This document shows, piece after piece, positions 1-13,300 of a stretch of DNA of 64,000 nucleotides. The translations under genes were made by a program, and so were the position numbers. Origin of the DNA: Dioscorea cayenensis subsp. rotundata (lineage: Eukaryota; Streptophyta; Magnoliopsida; Dioscoreales; Dioscoreaceae); contig NC_052474.1 in NCBI RefSeq assembly GCF_009730915.1, positions 28,501-92,500 on the forward strand, read 5' to 3'. Numbering within the stretch: the stretch's first letter is position 1; every line of letters begins with the position of its first letter. The notes under the pieces were generated by a model that was not told where the DNA came from, ran no database searches, and was given only the letters and a program-made list of their open reading frames with translations.

Positions 1-37
1 CTCTTCATTTTGATTTGTTTTGATTGTGCTTATTTAG

Positions 38-1434
38 ATTCGGGAGGCTAGGGATGCCGCTGAGAAAGCACAGCAGTTGTTGCAGAATGTCTCAAACAGG
101 AAGAAAAATAAACAATTTGAGAAAGGCGGATTAGTTATTACCAGGGCAGTTTATGGAAATCGTGAAGCAATCAAGAGAAGTGGTGAACAGACTGAACTAA
201 ATGGTGAGACTACACCCCTCCTAGATGTGACAATTCCTCTCAACTTTTTGGTGACTGATTCTGGTCAGCTTAAGGTATGATCTCAACGTTTTTGTACTAT
301 CTTAAGTTTTGCCCTCTCTAACTCTTTTGCAAAAGCCTTCTTGTTATTTTGTGGGTTTCTTCAATTTTCTATTTTTGAGTGATATATCAAAATGTTGCTG
401 TTATTATGATACAAAGAACAATTGCAACTGTGGAGCTTGCCTTGGTTTTAGATACTTGGTTTCTCTAAATATATGTCTATTTTGTAGTGCAATCTAGATT
501 TTGTGCATGCAGGATCTTCCATAAACAGCATTGTATAGCTATAGATTGATGGTAGTGTTATTTTAATGATGGGTTAAATTACCTTCTTATTCTGTTGTAC
601 TTTTTTCCATGTGTTGCAGCTTCACAATAGAACTAGAATACTTCTGCCTGCACTGTTTCTAACTTTCTATTGATACATAACTGTGTTGTTTAGTTAGATA
701 TTGATTAAGACATAAACTGCAGCTCTATAATACAACCATGGCACTTGTTCCTGCAGTGTTTCTAGTGTTGCATAAACAGCATTGCAGCTTCATGGTACAA
801 CCATGGTACTTCTGCATGACCGTTTCTAGTGATCTAAATTTGTGCATGCAGGGTCTTCCATAAACTGCATTGCTGCTGGTGTTATTTCAATGATGGTTTA
901 AATTACCTTCTTTTTCTGCTGTATTTTGAACCATGTGTTGCATCTTCATAAAACAACCATGGTACATCTGCCTGCGTTGTTTCTAGTGATACATGAGAAG
1001 GAAATGGTACACTAATGCATACCATCGATTATCAACACATCATGGATTTCTGGTTTAGTTCATATTATAGTTCTAGCTTGCTTTCCTATGTTAGATATTG
1101 ATTATGCAACATTAATAAACCTAACATGCTAGATGGCTGATTGAAGTTTTATTGAATTTATGGTTATTTTCTTGGATCAGCTTCATGAAGGTGTGAAGAA
1201 GTCTGGCATTATGGGCTTCTGTGATGTGTGCCCAGGAGAACCCAAGCAATTGCTTGTGGAATATACACTTGGTGGCCAGAAATTTGAGGTTCTACTTCTA
1301 ATATTCCTGACTATGTATATGAGTATATTCTTAAGGTTATACACGTTGCTGGTTATGTGACTTGTGATTTTGTGCAGGCGATAGTTGATGACACCCAGGA
1401 ATTATTGATTCCACAAGACAGACACAGAATTTAG
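38..1434 (+). CDS. OWL1: DnaJ homologue subfamily C member 11-type protein, C-terminal part (DUF3395), 5' truncated by the window
   Basis: Only the last three coding exons lie in the window: 38-274, 1181-1288 and 1378-1434, all phase 0, with GT..AG junctions and a TAG stop at 1432-1434. They encode about 133 residues, starting [17 protein letters not shown] and including [27 protein letters not shown] and [11 protein letters not shown], and ending [10 protein letters not shown]. This is the C-terminal DUF3395 region of DNAJC11-type proteins. In Arabidopsis the counterpart is the DnaJ-like protein 13/OWL1, an Hsp40 cochaperone linked to very-low-fluence phytochrome responses. The N-terminal J domain is upstream of the window, so the HPD motif cannot be checked. 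The symbol is assigned by family resemblance from memory. The 3' UTR probably runs to about 1.85 kb. Confidence 0.8.
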
Positions 1435-2072
1435 TTCATGTTAAACAGCTTTAGATGCAAACAGAGGCTGCCTCAGACAATTTTGCATGTCTCCATGCCA
1501 TTGAGGTTCTGACCTACAACATCAGGATTCGAATATGCTTTACCTGCAAACTTGATCTCATTCAAAACTTATTTGCCATTTATAATTGGCAGAAACTGTA
1601 CTTAGTGTCACTATATAAGGCAGTGTAAAAATAATTATTTGCTTCTCGGCTGCCAATGTTTCTTATTAGAAGAAAAACTGTTCACATGCCAACTGTGTAT
1701 ACGGTTGAGAAGTGCTAATTGGAATAGGTTGATGAAGAGACAATGCAGAGATTGTTCGTTATTGAGATCTCTTTTCTGCACGTCTTGATAGTTGAGACAA
1801 ATATCCTTGTTGCTTAAAAGATTATTATTGTGCCTAAATTTCATGTTCTTCAAGGTAACTTTCTTTCTGATGTGGGATTGGCATGATGATCTAAAAATTG
1901 CAATGATTGCTTATGTTTGATTGATCTTAAATTTTTCTCATTTCTTGAAATTTCGCTTGACACTGTTCACCGTTGTATGAAATTTAGGCTCAGCTTCAGA
2001 TGCTCCCGTGAAGAAAACCATGCTACTGATAAATGATTCAGAAGCTTCAGAAGGATCTGGCTGATGGATGGA

Positions 2073-2078
<6 letters not shown>

Positions 2079-2107
<29 letters not shown>
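2079..2107. repeat. (CT)n microsatellite
   Basis: Near-perfect CT dinucleotide run followed by a CA-rich tract, between the DnaJ gene and the HINT4 gene. Confidence 0.9.
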
Positions 2108-2109
<2 letters not shown>

Positions 2110-2484
2110 GCGCACACATATACACACGCACAATGTAAATTCCAACAAGTTGAATAGATAGTTTTAATTAATACTCAAATAAGATTATAAATCAAAACAC
2201 ACACGTACACAAACAAATTCCAACAAGTTGAACAGATGGTTTTAATACTAAAAAAATCAGATAATAAATCAAAGCAGGTATAATTTGATTTTAATAGAAA
2301 TTGCAAGGTTTCCTAGCTAGCAATGCATCGGGTTAATCTTAATCCCTACCGTTCAAAACCATCTTGCTGTCAGCAAATCTGACGGCTGATGATGTGGTAT
2401 AAGTAATCTTTCGTCATTCCTCTATTTAAACTCTTCGTTCCAATCCAAGAGCACGAGGTAGGAACTTTATTGTCCTGCCCGTCG

Positions 2485-4544
2485 ATGGCGGGATCGTGCT
2501 TGTTCTGCCAGATCGCGAGGTCTGCGACTTCCACCCGCCTTCTCTACGCTGTCTGATCATCTCTCTCTTTTCTCTCTTCTCCTTTTCATCTTCTCTCTTC
2601 TCAAAATTTTTGGCTGATATTTTGTTTTTCTTGATCAGGACGAGAGGGTCGTCGCCTTCCCCGACATCAACCCCTCCGCCTTCAGGTATAATAATAATCT
2701 CTGATCTCTTATTTAGTTTCTGATCTTCTTTTGTTTTCTTTCTAGATTACGTCTAATCTTATAGAATTTTGGGGATTCTATTTTATAAAATTTATCAGTT
2801 GATTCTTTTCGAGTACATCTCACTCGAATCTGGTTTTCCAGAAATTGATAACGAGCTAAGTGTACAATATCCCAACTTTTCAGCATTTGTAGCTAGAATT
2901 ATTCACTGGCATTTTCAATACCCAGCTTGATTGCTAGATTTTAAACACTGGGCAAGGAGTAGCATCACTAGAACTGCAGCACTTCATTGTAGAGTATTCG
3001 CTTATTCTTACTACTGTAATTACTTTATTTTCATCGCATTCTATTAATGCTAAAAGTGTTTTATTATGCTTATTGCCGAAATTTTGTCAACTTGTAAGCT
3101 TAAAGTCATACTGAGTGGGTTATTGATTTCTTTAATATTGCACAGGCATTATCTAGTTATTCCTGTTGAACACGTGGCAACTGTGAATGACCTCAAGAGG
3201 GGCGTTGATGACCATCAGTTAGGTATCCTGGTTTTCATTTATAATGTGAGAAATTACTGATGTAGAGTATATGCAAGTTAGACAGCTGCATGTTATCAGT
3301 ACTTGAGAATTCTTCTGTACTTGTTTAATCTGGCATGGTTTTTCTTCTTGTTTTTCAGTCAGTCACATGTTAAATGTTGGGCAAAATCTCCTGAGTAGAG
3401 ATGCACCTGAGTCTAAGCTATACAGGTATAGTAATTTTAGTATATCAGGCATGGTAATAGCAAATTTTATCTTGGTGAATTCATTCTTGAGATTGTTATA
3501 ATCTAATATAGTTTGACATGATAAAACTCTTTGGTCTTTATGTCAACACTTAAAGAAACTGTTTTGTTTACACCCTCAAAGCATAGAAGAAGACAGTGAG
3601 CCATTATAGAGAGGGAAGGGTTGAGTTGATTGGACCATTTTTCTCGTTGTTGCTATTCGACCCTTTGTATTCTTCTTTATGTCTTATTCATCCATCACCT
3701 TTTTTACTCACCATGCTGCTACCCGACTTTTTCCTTTTTCTTACATGTGAGAATCCATTCACTGGCCTGCTTTTTTCTAAATCCTTCATTTATTTGGAGA
3801 TTGGTTGGTTGGCGAAAATAATGTGTTAGTGGTACTTTTGGTTATCTAGTTGGGGAAGTGCTCCAAAAGCAGGTCACTTTTGCAACATTAGCTACTATGG
3901 GCTTAGTTAAGCAGCCAAGCATGCCCGTTCATAATCATAGTATGAAAGGTGTAACTTATAGAGTATCTATGTTGAAGTTGAAGTGTTTTGAAGTAAAATT
4001 GTTATGTATAAGCATTGATATAGTTTTCCTCAGAGGTCATTATTTGGCTCAGGCTTATTTTGTAAGTATGGTCAGTGTAGTCCAAACAGTGAGGCACAAT
4101 CTACTTTACTTGCCACTTCCCTTTGTAACATAGTTTTGCAATATGAAGAGCACCTGTGTCCAAAGACTCCAAACAAATCATGTTGAATGAAATATCTAAC
4201 CTTGTAAATTTCCCATGGCATGTTCCATTTTCATATAAATTTATTACAAATCTTGCAGATTTGGTTTTCATCAGCCACCATTTAACAGTGTCGACCATCT
4301 TCATCTTCACTGTTTTGCTCTACCTTACATACCAAGGTATTTAATTAAGACCAAATTTTCCGTTTGCTTGTACATTTTCTTTTCATCAAGTGAACATTAG
4401 CATGTGTAATCAAATGGATCTGATTGTTTTGAAAGTTTTAACAGATGGAAACATATGAAATATATTTCTTTGGGATCTATTGGGTTCATTGAAGCTGAGA
4501 AGTTGTTGGAAAGGATAAAGCCATTGGAACCAATTGGATCATAG
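2485..4544 (+). CDS. HINT4: HIT-family hydrolase, HINT4 type (adenylylsulfatase / APS phosphorylase)
   Basis: Six coding exons join in phase: 2485-2550, 2639-2685, 3146-3222, 3359-3425, 4259-4336 and 4445-4544, giving 144 aa, the usual size for this family. The protein starts MAGSCLFCQIARSATSTRLL, has the DERVVAFPDINPSA strand, and carries the histidine triad SVDHLHLHCFALP in exon 5, where the middle histidine is the expected nucleophile. The order and wording match plant HINT4. Arabidopsis HINT4 is described as a bifunctional adenosine 5'-phosphosulfate phosphorylase and adenylylsulfatase that releases AMP or ADP from APS. The CxxC near the N terminus (CLFC) resembles the zinc-binding pair of related HIT proteins. 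All introns have GT..AG ends. Nothing in the sequence indicates special regulation. Confidence 0.92.
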
Positions 4545-6464
4545 AATTTCGTCACAGCCCCATGCAGCATGAGATTTTTTCTTAATCTACTAGTTCGTTG
4601 CCTGGAATGTCTTTTGTCATTCTTATTTATTTGTGCTCACAATATCTACTGTTTGTTGGTATGTAAAAACTTTGTTTTTTCCTGAGAGTGAATGTTTTAT
4701 TGAATTGCTATGTTATACTTGATCTGACTGTATGTTTCCTTTGTTTGATACTAATTGACATAATTTCCTTTTATTGCAGCTTGATTTATTTCCTGGATTG
4801 CATAGACTCTGTAAGTATGAAACTGAGCTGATAATCAACTTCGAGGTCATGCAGCATGTCATGGTGCACCTAGTATACATCTTGCTCTATGCAATTTGGT
4901 TTTACAGAATGTAGGTTGGTTTCTAACCCATATAGTTTTGATAACGATGTTTCCAAACTGTGCTTAGCATTCACCAAATGGAGCAAAATGTAGAGTAGGT
5001 CAATAGTCAGAGAGGAAGGAATAGCATGTCTTGGCCCTGTCCCATATGATCTTATCAGAATCATTGAAGAATGAAACTCAGCGGCAGGATTAGATGAGGC
5101 ATTTAGATGATAACTTAAAAGTATGAGTGTGGTCATGGTGGTGGTTATTTTTTAAAATTTCACTTATGTGATAAAGGTTCAAAAGTTTTAGAGTGAATAA
5201 AAGTTGCACAAATATAAGCTTCCAATGAGTGAACAACCTTGATGTTGCAGATTTGCCTTTGTTATTGCAATGAGTTGACTAGCTTAAGGCGGCAATGTCT
5301 GTGTTCATCAATTAAACTTTTTAAGTACACCCAAAAATTTGAATTTTCAATGAATTAATGTTTGCGGAACATCTACAGTAGGTGTTTATGGGCAGCATGT
5401 TCTTGGTCTCTCACTGATATATTTGATATCATTATTGATATCATTCTTGCCTTTGAATTTTGCACTCTAGTTAATTGAAATTTTCAGTTCATATGCCGCT
5501 TCTCTATCAATTCTTTGTAAGTCTTGCTTGTATTTTTATGCGATTGCTGATTGGCCCCTTTATAGTTTCCCTCTATGATTCATATTGTCTTTTTTCACCT
5601 TTATGCTCTAAGATGCTTCTATCCAGATTATTATTCTGTCGGTATTTAGTGTCTTCATTTTGCTTCCGTTTCCCAATCTAAATTTGATTTATGTATTATT
5701 TGACCCATCTTCCACGCGAAGACTGAAAGTGTTGTGTACTGTTTTCCATTCAATCATTCGCTGAATAGACTTTCTGCTTTTTTGGCATTGAATTATTAAT
5801 TTGACAATACATGTCAACTAGAGCATTAGGTACAACAAACCTTTATGGTTTACTGTCCTTTATGGTTGACGCTAAGCAAACTAGCAGCTCTAGAGCCATG
5901 TCAGTTAGTAAGACAGCCACCCTTGGATAAGATGATTGTCTTTTGTTTTCTAGGAGACGCAAGTGGTTGTTAAATCGATCAGGTTAAAAAAAAAAAATTA
6001 AAACTTATTGTTTAAGGCTTATTCCAAATCTGTGTTTATTCCCATTGATGAAGTTGATTCCTTATCCATTATTATTCTAGAATGATGTCAATGAGATGAT
6101 CATTTTTTTCTTCAACAGAAAAATACTTTGACAGCTTGATGCCTTCTTCAGAGGGCTGTTTCTTCATGATGGTGGTGGTTATCTTTTATTTATTTATCAT
6201 GGTCCACTATAAAATTAATTATTAAGGTGGCGTTAGAATAGTTCATTTTTTATGATTATAATGGTTACAGTGATAACAATGATGTTGCTGATTGTTTGTA
6301 AATTGGTCATGAGTGGTGGCTGGTGAGTAATTCATGACTATATATATTTCGGAATGATAGTTTCTCGCCCAATAGGAGAAAAGGGACACACTAAAATTAT
6401 ATTAAATTCTGTGTAGAACAAGGAGAATATGGTGCAAAATTAAGATAACAACGGAATTATATTA

Positions 6465-6499
<35 letters not shown>

Positions 6500-8915
6500 C
6501 TTTTGTCTTGGAACTTGTTGAAATGTGGTATAGTCCCTAAGTAAAACATGGATAGAATATATAAAGAATTTAGAAACCAAGAGATGATAAATTGCAGAGA
6601 CTGATGAAAGGAAGTTTTTCGCCCTATTCTTATGATGAAATGATGGTTGTAAACATACATCTCAACTAGTATACTACAAATGAGACATGACCACTGATAA
6701 ATATAGGTATCCTTTCTTCTTATGATGAATTGACATTTATATTACATGCATATCAATTAATATACTAGAGATGAGCTATTAGTAAGTAGTGATCAACATG
6801 CAAGGTAACAGGAGAAAAGGAAGGCAGTGAAGCAGACCACGGGAATTGAGGCACTATGAGGGAATTTTAGAATAGAATACAAAGGGCCATGGCTAGCTGT
6901 CTGGATTTCAACCCGCCACCAAAGGCCCTGACTCTCTCTTTGTCTGTTGTGGGTGTAGGTGGTGAGAGGACCGTGCTTGACCAGAACAACGCCGACATTA
7001 CGGACAGCTGTTCTCACTACTGCTGCCATGGAACCACTCAAAAAGCTGCACTGTACGTATCTAAATTTCCCTTCTCTCACTCCCTCTACGCCATTCCTAC
7101 TCTTGTCTCTATTCCAATCTTTGTCCATAATCTTATGCTCGAATCTTTTGGGCTCTTTTTATTTTCCGTACTGCCAGATTGGCACGGAAAGCAATGCAAT
7201 TGGAGCTTATCTATGCTCTCTTTAGTCTTTTCTTTCCTTCGTTTCATTATATATACTATTAAGCTGCTGCTTGTTTTACCTATTCTCTAACATTAGGATA
7301 TCACTTGGCATATTTTTCATCTCTATTGTAAAGTAGCAGGATTCTTCTTCCTGATAGTGGTTCAAAGTAGTATTAATTTAACTATTGAGATTATTTGCTA
7401 GTGTGGTGTGATTTAATTAATCAAGCAGGTAATACTTTTAGTGAGGGGAAATGAGTACCCTAAAAAAAAAAAAAGAAGATTCTTGGTGGTGCTATTTAAC
7501 AAGAAGAAGAGGCATCATAAGCGGGCCAGATACGGCCGTTTGCTTGTTCGGATGCACCGACTAGGAGAGTTTGAATGGTAGTGGTATGGCATGGATGGCC
7601 TCCCTTACAATCATTGATGGTCTATTGAGAAGTATTCGCTTCAATTGTGGTGGTCCTTACTCGCTTCTATTCACCATATTTAAGAAACAGATTTTGGTTT
7701 CTATTTTACATCTTTCTAAACTTCCCTAGGGACCAGGTCTTTATTTAGATGGCCAGCTATCATTTCTTTAAATATTAGTTTGTCTTACAAACAGATAAGG
7801 GAAGACGTGAGTAGGACTCTTTGTGATGATTTGATTCATTTTGAAGCATTCTGGTGGTAGTAGTGTCTATTGGATTTGACTCCATACAGAGTTAATCATT
7901 GATCAGTAATAAAAGATAGAGCACAATTGCATGAGCGGTTCTCTTATTATAGTTCCTTTTAATGTGATTCATTCATTGGACTGGTGAAAGGGACATGATC
8001 TGAATCGTGTGTATTTGTGATTTCTCTCTCTCTCTCTCTCTCTCTTCTCCCCCTCTTCACCAGCCCATTTTGATGCGACTTATACCCAATCTGAGATATG
8101 CTCTGGGATCCCACTGTCCTTTGCCTGTGAAAGACAACTGTAGAACGATATAATCCATGTACCTCCTGCTTCTTATCTCATTGCTCTACTGTGGGGGCTT
8201 CTCTAGAGAGTGGCTGCCCTGCTTCTTTCATGTATTACTACTCCTAGTTTTAGGATCCTTTTTTTTATTCGTTCAAGGCAATGCATTTCTTTTTCTTTTC
8301 TTTTTCTTTTTGGATTGCTTGCTAGGCACCACAAAACTGGGGGTATGGGCCGTATGGCAATGCATCGTTTATCATCCCTTTATATTAGAAAAAGGCACAA
8401 TTGTGCTACTTAGTCTTCATTTCAGATTTCTTTTTTATTTTTAATTTTTCTTTCCAGATAAAACTTTTTGAATTAATTAAATATTTATTTAAAGTGTAGC
8501 CTTAAGTGATAAGGTTAGATTTTAAACGAGTCTACATGGTCTGCATGCTAATCTCTGATTATTTTTTAGACAACAATCGAGCGCTAAGCTTGTGCATGCA
8601 AGTTAACAATTATATTCACGCTAGGTTGTTTTGGATCAGGTGTTTATGCAAGTCAGTCAACTGTGCCATTTCATCCTGTTTAGCAAGTAATTATTAATTA
8701 GTCTGCCCTGTCCCATTGAATTCAAACACATTGAAGTGGTGGCGTAAACTCGCTGCCCATGCCCCAGTGCCCTCACACTTTTAATCCTGTCTTAAAAATT
8801 CACCCAGTGACACCCAGAACCTTCCCCCCTTGTGCCCTCACCCACTCTTCTGAAAAACCCTTCATAAACCCAAAGCAAAAGCATCCCCCCTCATCTCTTC
8901 TGGGAAATTCAAAAA
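4545..8915. other. Intergenic region without a supported gene
   Basis: The first few hundred bases are probably the HINT4 3' UTR. The rest is AT-rich, with an (AT)n run at 6466-6499 and a (TC)n run at about 8022-8046. Short open frames occur on both strands around 6.8-7.3 kb but share no motif with a protein I recognise and overlap each other antisense. The last 200 bases are C-rich leader sequence of the aspartyl protease gene. Confidence 0.6.
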
Positions 8916-10373
8916 ATGGCTTCTTTTCTTCTCCGACTCTTTCTCCTTCTCTTCACCAGCTTAATCTCTTTACCTTACTCTTCTCCACATGAACAGCAGC
9001 AGCAGCAGCAGCAGCAGCTCTTCTTCCCTCTATCGCACTCCCTCGCCAACTCCCACAACACTAGTGTCCACCACCTACTTAAGTTATCCGCCCACCGCTC
9101 CAACAGCCGTGTCCAGCGCCACCGTCGGCCACGACAGGTGTCACTCCCTCTTACTTCCGGCAGTGACTACACTCTATCCTTATCCCTTCCACCGAGCCCT
9201 GCCGTGCCACTGTACATGGACACAGGCAGTGACCTTGTGTGGCTCCCCTGTGCCCCTTTCGAATGCATCCTCTGTGAAAACAAACCCAAACCCACAACTC
9301 CTCCCGTGTCCCTACCTCCTTCTTCTCGGCCCGTCCCCTGCCACTCCCATCTCTGCTCCGCCGCTCACTCCTCTCTCCCCTCCTCTGACCTCTGCGCCAT
9401 CGCCTCCTGCCCTCTCGACTCCATCGAGACTTCCTCTTGCTCCTCCTCTCCCTGTCCCCGCTTCTACTACGCTTATGGCGATGGCAGCCTCATCGCCTCT
9501 CTTCACCATGCCCACGTTTCTCTCTCATCTCTCCTCCTTCCCAACTTCACTTTCGCCTGCGCCCACTCCACTCTCGCTGAGCCCGTTGGCGTCGCTGGCT
9601 TTGGCCGCGGTCCTTTATCTCTCCCCGCTCAACTCGCCACTCTCCATCCTTCTTTAGCATCTCGCTTCTCCTACTGCCTCGTCTCTCACTCCTTCCGACC
9701 TGATCGTCTCCTCCACCCCAGCCCACTCATCCTTGGTCGCTCTTCTTCTCCCGACACCTCCTCTCTCTCCTCCTCTTCTTCTTCTTCTTTTGTCTTCGCA
9801 CCTTTGCTCCACAACCCAAAGCACCCTTACCTCTACTCTCTCGCCTTGGATTCCATCTCCATTGGCCGCTCCACTATAAAATCACCATCCAGTTTAACAT
9901 CCATTGATCATAGAGGCAACGGCGGCATGGCTGTTGACTCCGGAACGACATTCACCATGCTCCCTACCTCGATGTATTCCAGCCTCACCGACGAGTTCCA
10001 ACGCCAGATGACCGCGAACGGGTTCGCCCGCGCGCCGGAAGTCGAGGCGGAGACCGGGCTGGGCCCATGTTACCACTACCACGGGGGAAACGAGACCAAG
10101 CGAGTGCCGTTGATGGAACTCCACTTCGCGGGCAACGCCAAGGTGGCACTCCCGACGAGGAACTATTTCATGGGGTGGCAGCGGGAGCTGAAAGGTGTGG
10201 GTTGCCTGATGGTAATGGACGGTGGGGATGAGTCCGAGGGTGGCCCCGCTGGGACACTTGGCAACTTCCAGCAGCAAGGGATGGAGGTTGTTTACGATCT
10301 CGAGGACCGCCGCATCGGCTTCGCCCGCCGCCACTGCGCCGCCTTGTGGGACTCGCTCTCACGCGGCGGCTGA
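8916..10373 (+). CDS. Nepenthesin-type aspartyl protease (At4g16563-like), secreted
   Basis: An intronless gene encoding 485 aa, a normal length for plant A1B aspartic proteases. A hydrophobic signal peptide covers residues 1-21, followed by a glutamine run (27-34) encoded by a CAG repeat. The first catalytic motif is DTGS at 102-105 in YMDTGSDLVWLPC, the flap-region YGDGS lies at about 186-190, and the second catalytic motif is DSGT at 341-344 in AVDSGTTFTMLP. Between them lie the many cysteines of the nepenthesin-type insertion (CILCENK, CHSHLC). The C terminus has the usual GNFQQQGMEVVYDLEDRRIGFA. Both catalytic aspartates are present, so an active endopeptidase of the secretory pathway or cell wall is expected; the substrate is unknown. 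GC content is clearly higher than in the neighbours, especially in the 3' half, which creates long antisense shadow frames. Confidence 0.93.
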   Translation: MASFLLRLFLLLFTSLISLPYSSPHEQQQQQQQQLFFPLSHSLANSHNTSVHHLLKLSAHRSNSRVQRHRRPRQVSLPLTSGSDYTLSLSLPPSPAVPLYMDTGSDLVWLPCAPFECILCENKPKPTTPPVSLPPSSRPVPCHSHLCSAAHSSLPSSDLCAIASCPLDSIETSSCSSSPCPRFYYAYGDGSLIASLHHAHVSLSSLLLPNFTFACAHSTLAEPVGVAGFGRGPLSLPAQLATLHPSLASRFSYCLVSHSFRPDRLLHPSPLILGRSSSPDTSSLSSSSSSSFVFAPLLHNPKHPYLYSLALDSISIGRSTIKSPSSLTSIDHRGNGGMAVDSGTTFTMLPTSMYSSLTDEFQRQMTANGFARAPEVEAETGLGPCYHYHGGNETKRVPLMELHFAGNAKVALPTRNYFMGWQRELKGVGCLMVMDGGDESEGGPAGTLGNFQQQGMEVVYDLEDRRIGFARRHCAALWDSLSRGG

Positions 10374-13300
10374 TGCCGATTTGTCCACGTGTTTGTGTTG
10401 ACTTTGGTCGTGATGTCGGGACCACACGTGCGGGCAGCCGAGGTTGTGAATACTACTAGTATGGGAATATGGGAATATGGCATGGATGATGTTGTTCACC
10501 ATGTAATTACAACGAGTTCAAGGGGGTCTGTGTCTAAAAAGTGAAATAAACCACACAAAGAAAATGTAAAAAATATATATATATATATATATATTGCGAA
10601 GGAATACCTTTTTGCAATACAATGATGAAAACAATGAATTTAAATTTGCAAATAATGGTTGTGCTGCTGCTGCTAGCCTGCTATTGAGGAGACAAGATGA
10701 GATAAGGAGACCAGCTTGGCCTGATCGGTAATAGTGTAATTTTAGTTGAGTGAGTGAACACGGGCCTTGGTCCACTCTTCAATTAATCGCTGGACAAAAA
10801 CCTGTATTTATTTATCCCAAAAAAAAAACTCCATTGATTCCAGTGGGTAGTCGCATCCTCTCTGGCATCTGCTTACTCTTTTTTGGATTGCCAGCCTGAA
10901 TTCATTCAAGTTCCAAAGGGCACAAGTTTTAAGAGAGAAAATGGGAGTTAGCTTTGAAATCAAAAGATATAACAAATGATATGAATGGTCTTGAATGGAA
11001 TGCATTTATAGTATTGAATTCAAATGCATTAAAAGATCCAATTCAATGCATCTCCATGCAGAGAAGATTCATGAGTAAATATGACCACACTTTGCATTGA
11101 ATCTTCCAACTGAGATAGATAAGACTTGGGGATAAGTCTTCATTCTATCATTTTATTTTTAAAAGTATTGAAAAAGGGCTTGTACTCCTTGAATGTAACA
11201 CAGTTTATGAAATGGGTTTTTTTAATTATAATTACAACAATATAAAAGTACCAACAAAATTTGCATTCGGAGATATGTTCCCTCTTTAAATTATATAGAA
11301 AAAAAAAAAAATCAATGTTTTAGCACGTTTGAACCCACAAATCCCAATGTATGGGAAGGGTCAATAGTGGGAAATCTATTGGAACCCAGGCTGGCATTTA
11401 CACCTGACTCACTCTCACGTGTGTCTGAGTCGGACTTCACAACTCAAGTCGTTGGTTTAATTAACCTTAGAAATAATCAGACAGACATTTATCTTTTTTT
11501 GTGGAGTATAAATAAATTATCAAGCTGCGTAGCATAATTTCCAAATTCATTCCCCAAATTCATTATTTAACAACAATATTACTTAAAAATTATTGTCATC
11601 TTCACAAGTGAAATGTTTATTTACACACATGTAAAATTGAATTACCATATGTATATATATATTTATATTATTACCATTATTTCATAAATAGATCTAATCA
11701 TCCATATTTTCAAAGGAATTGAAAATTTTCTAATATTGTATAATTATGTCGACAGAACATTAAATTTCTTTACATAGCTGTCTTTTGGTTGAATTAAAAG
11801 ACAATCACTGCATATTTTAATCCATAAAATTATTATTATATTTGTTTTAGAATTTTTTATTTAACGGTGGAACTTATTTTGATATACCATCACAAATTTT
11901 TGTCTAAGTTGTGGACCTGTGGTGGTAGGGAATATGAGGCCCACAATCTTCAACAAAGGACGCAAAAATAAATAAAAGTAGTTATTTTCACTAGCTAAAT
12001 CAAACAGTTCTCTTTATCTCATATAAAAGTAACAATTTTTTTTTTTTTTTAAAAAAAAATTGCCTAATAGCTATATCTTTTTATCGCTGATTCTATATAC
12101 AAACAATGTCTGCATCTCTTTAATATTGGGCTGCCGATGAATTAATTATGGGCTGAGTAGAAACAAGAGGCCCATCATATATGGACCATTCCAATATAAA
12201 TGGGTTTGCCTTGTGTATTTTACTTTCCGTTTCTTTTAGCATGTATTCTCCATCTAACAACTTTCCAACGCATATCATTCCTTCAATTACTTACGAAAAA
12301 TCAAATTTTTATTTTAGAATATGTGATATATATGAAATTTATGATTTTTTTAAAAATAAATTAAACCATGTATATAATTAGAAAAAATGGGACTGGTTAT
12401 GTGTACCAAACTTTAACTACTAAATCAAATTCATATTAGAAGAATGATAACTCTTTTATAAGTGGGAGGTTGAATGATCAATTCTTTTTTACAATATTGA
12501 GTGTTGTGAATAGTTGTTTATTTTATTAAAAAAATTAACTACTAAGAATATAAATAAGAGACTTATTTTAAAATAAAAAATAAAAACAAAGAGAAATAAA
12601 TTTGTTGACAAATAGAACAATGATCTAAAAGAAAAAGAACAAGTAATCACACAAAAGAGGCAGGAGATTTAACGAGCTTTGACAGAGTATGCCTATGTCC
12701 TCGGTAGCGGAGCGACTGTCGATTCTCTTATTAAAAAAATTAGGGTTACAGATTTATATGAATATATATATAAATCATATTCGCTACAATTTACCAAAAT
12801 AACATTGTACCATACCGCGGGGGCATTGCTTTCCACACAGCCAATCCCATTTCGACGATTCCCTCCAATGGCAGATGTTGTCGCTCCACTTCACTCCGCT
12901 TTAGTATTTACCCGTTCATTATGTATATATACAATAAAATTAAAAGACTCTCATGAGTCATTTAATTTAAAATATCATCTGAACAACAAGACTCTTATGA
13001 AATTTGTTATTTTTTTAACAAAATAATTAAAAAAAAAATTCAAACCTTTAGACTTTTGAGTGAAGAGGGTAACTGAGTAATTCACTTATGTAAATTTTGG
13101 TTATTTTTATTAAGAAATAAGCAATATAAAATTGAAAAACATCACAGAGAAGGCATTTGAAAGTTACTATATATAATTAATAGTCCTTTCTGTTCTTTTT
13201 ATTTAATATCCCTGAATATCATGGCCAAAAATTCGAGTGGATGGCACCTGGATTGTGTACCTCAAAGTCGGTCGTGAAGAGGCTGTACAATCGATGATAG

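Noticed and set aside
6793-7290. Overlapping sense and antisense frames around 6.8-7.3 kb
   Set aside because: No domain, no convincing splice context, and they overlap each other. The plus-strand frame ends in T-rich low-complexity sequence.
8989-10483. Long open frames on both strands inside the aspartyl protease gene
   Set aside because: GC-rich shadow frames of a clearly identified gene with both catalytic motifs in the main frame.
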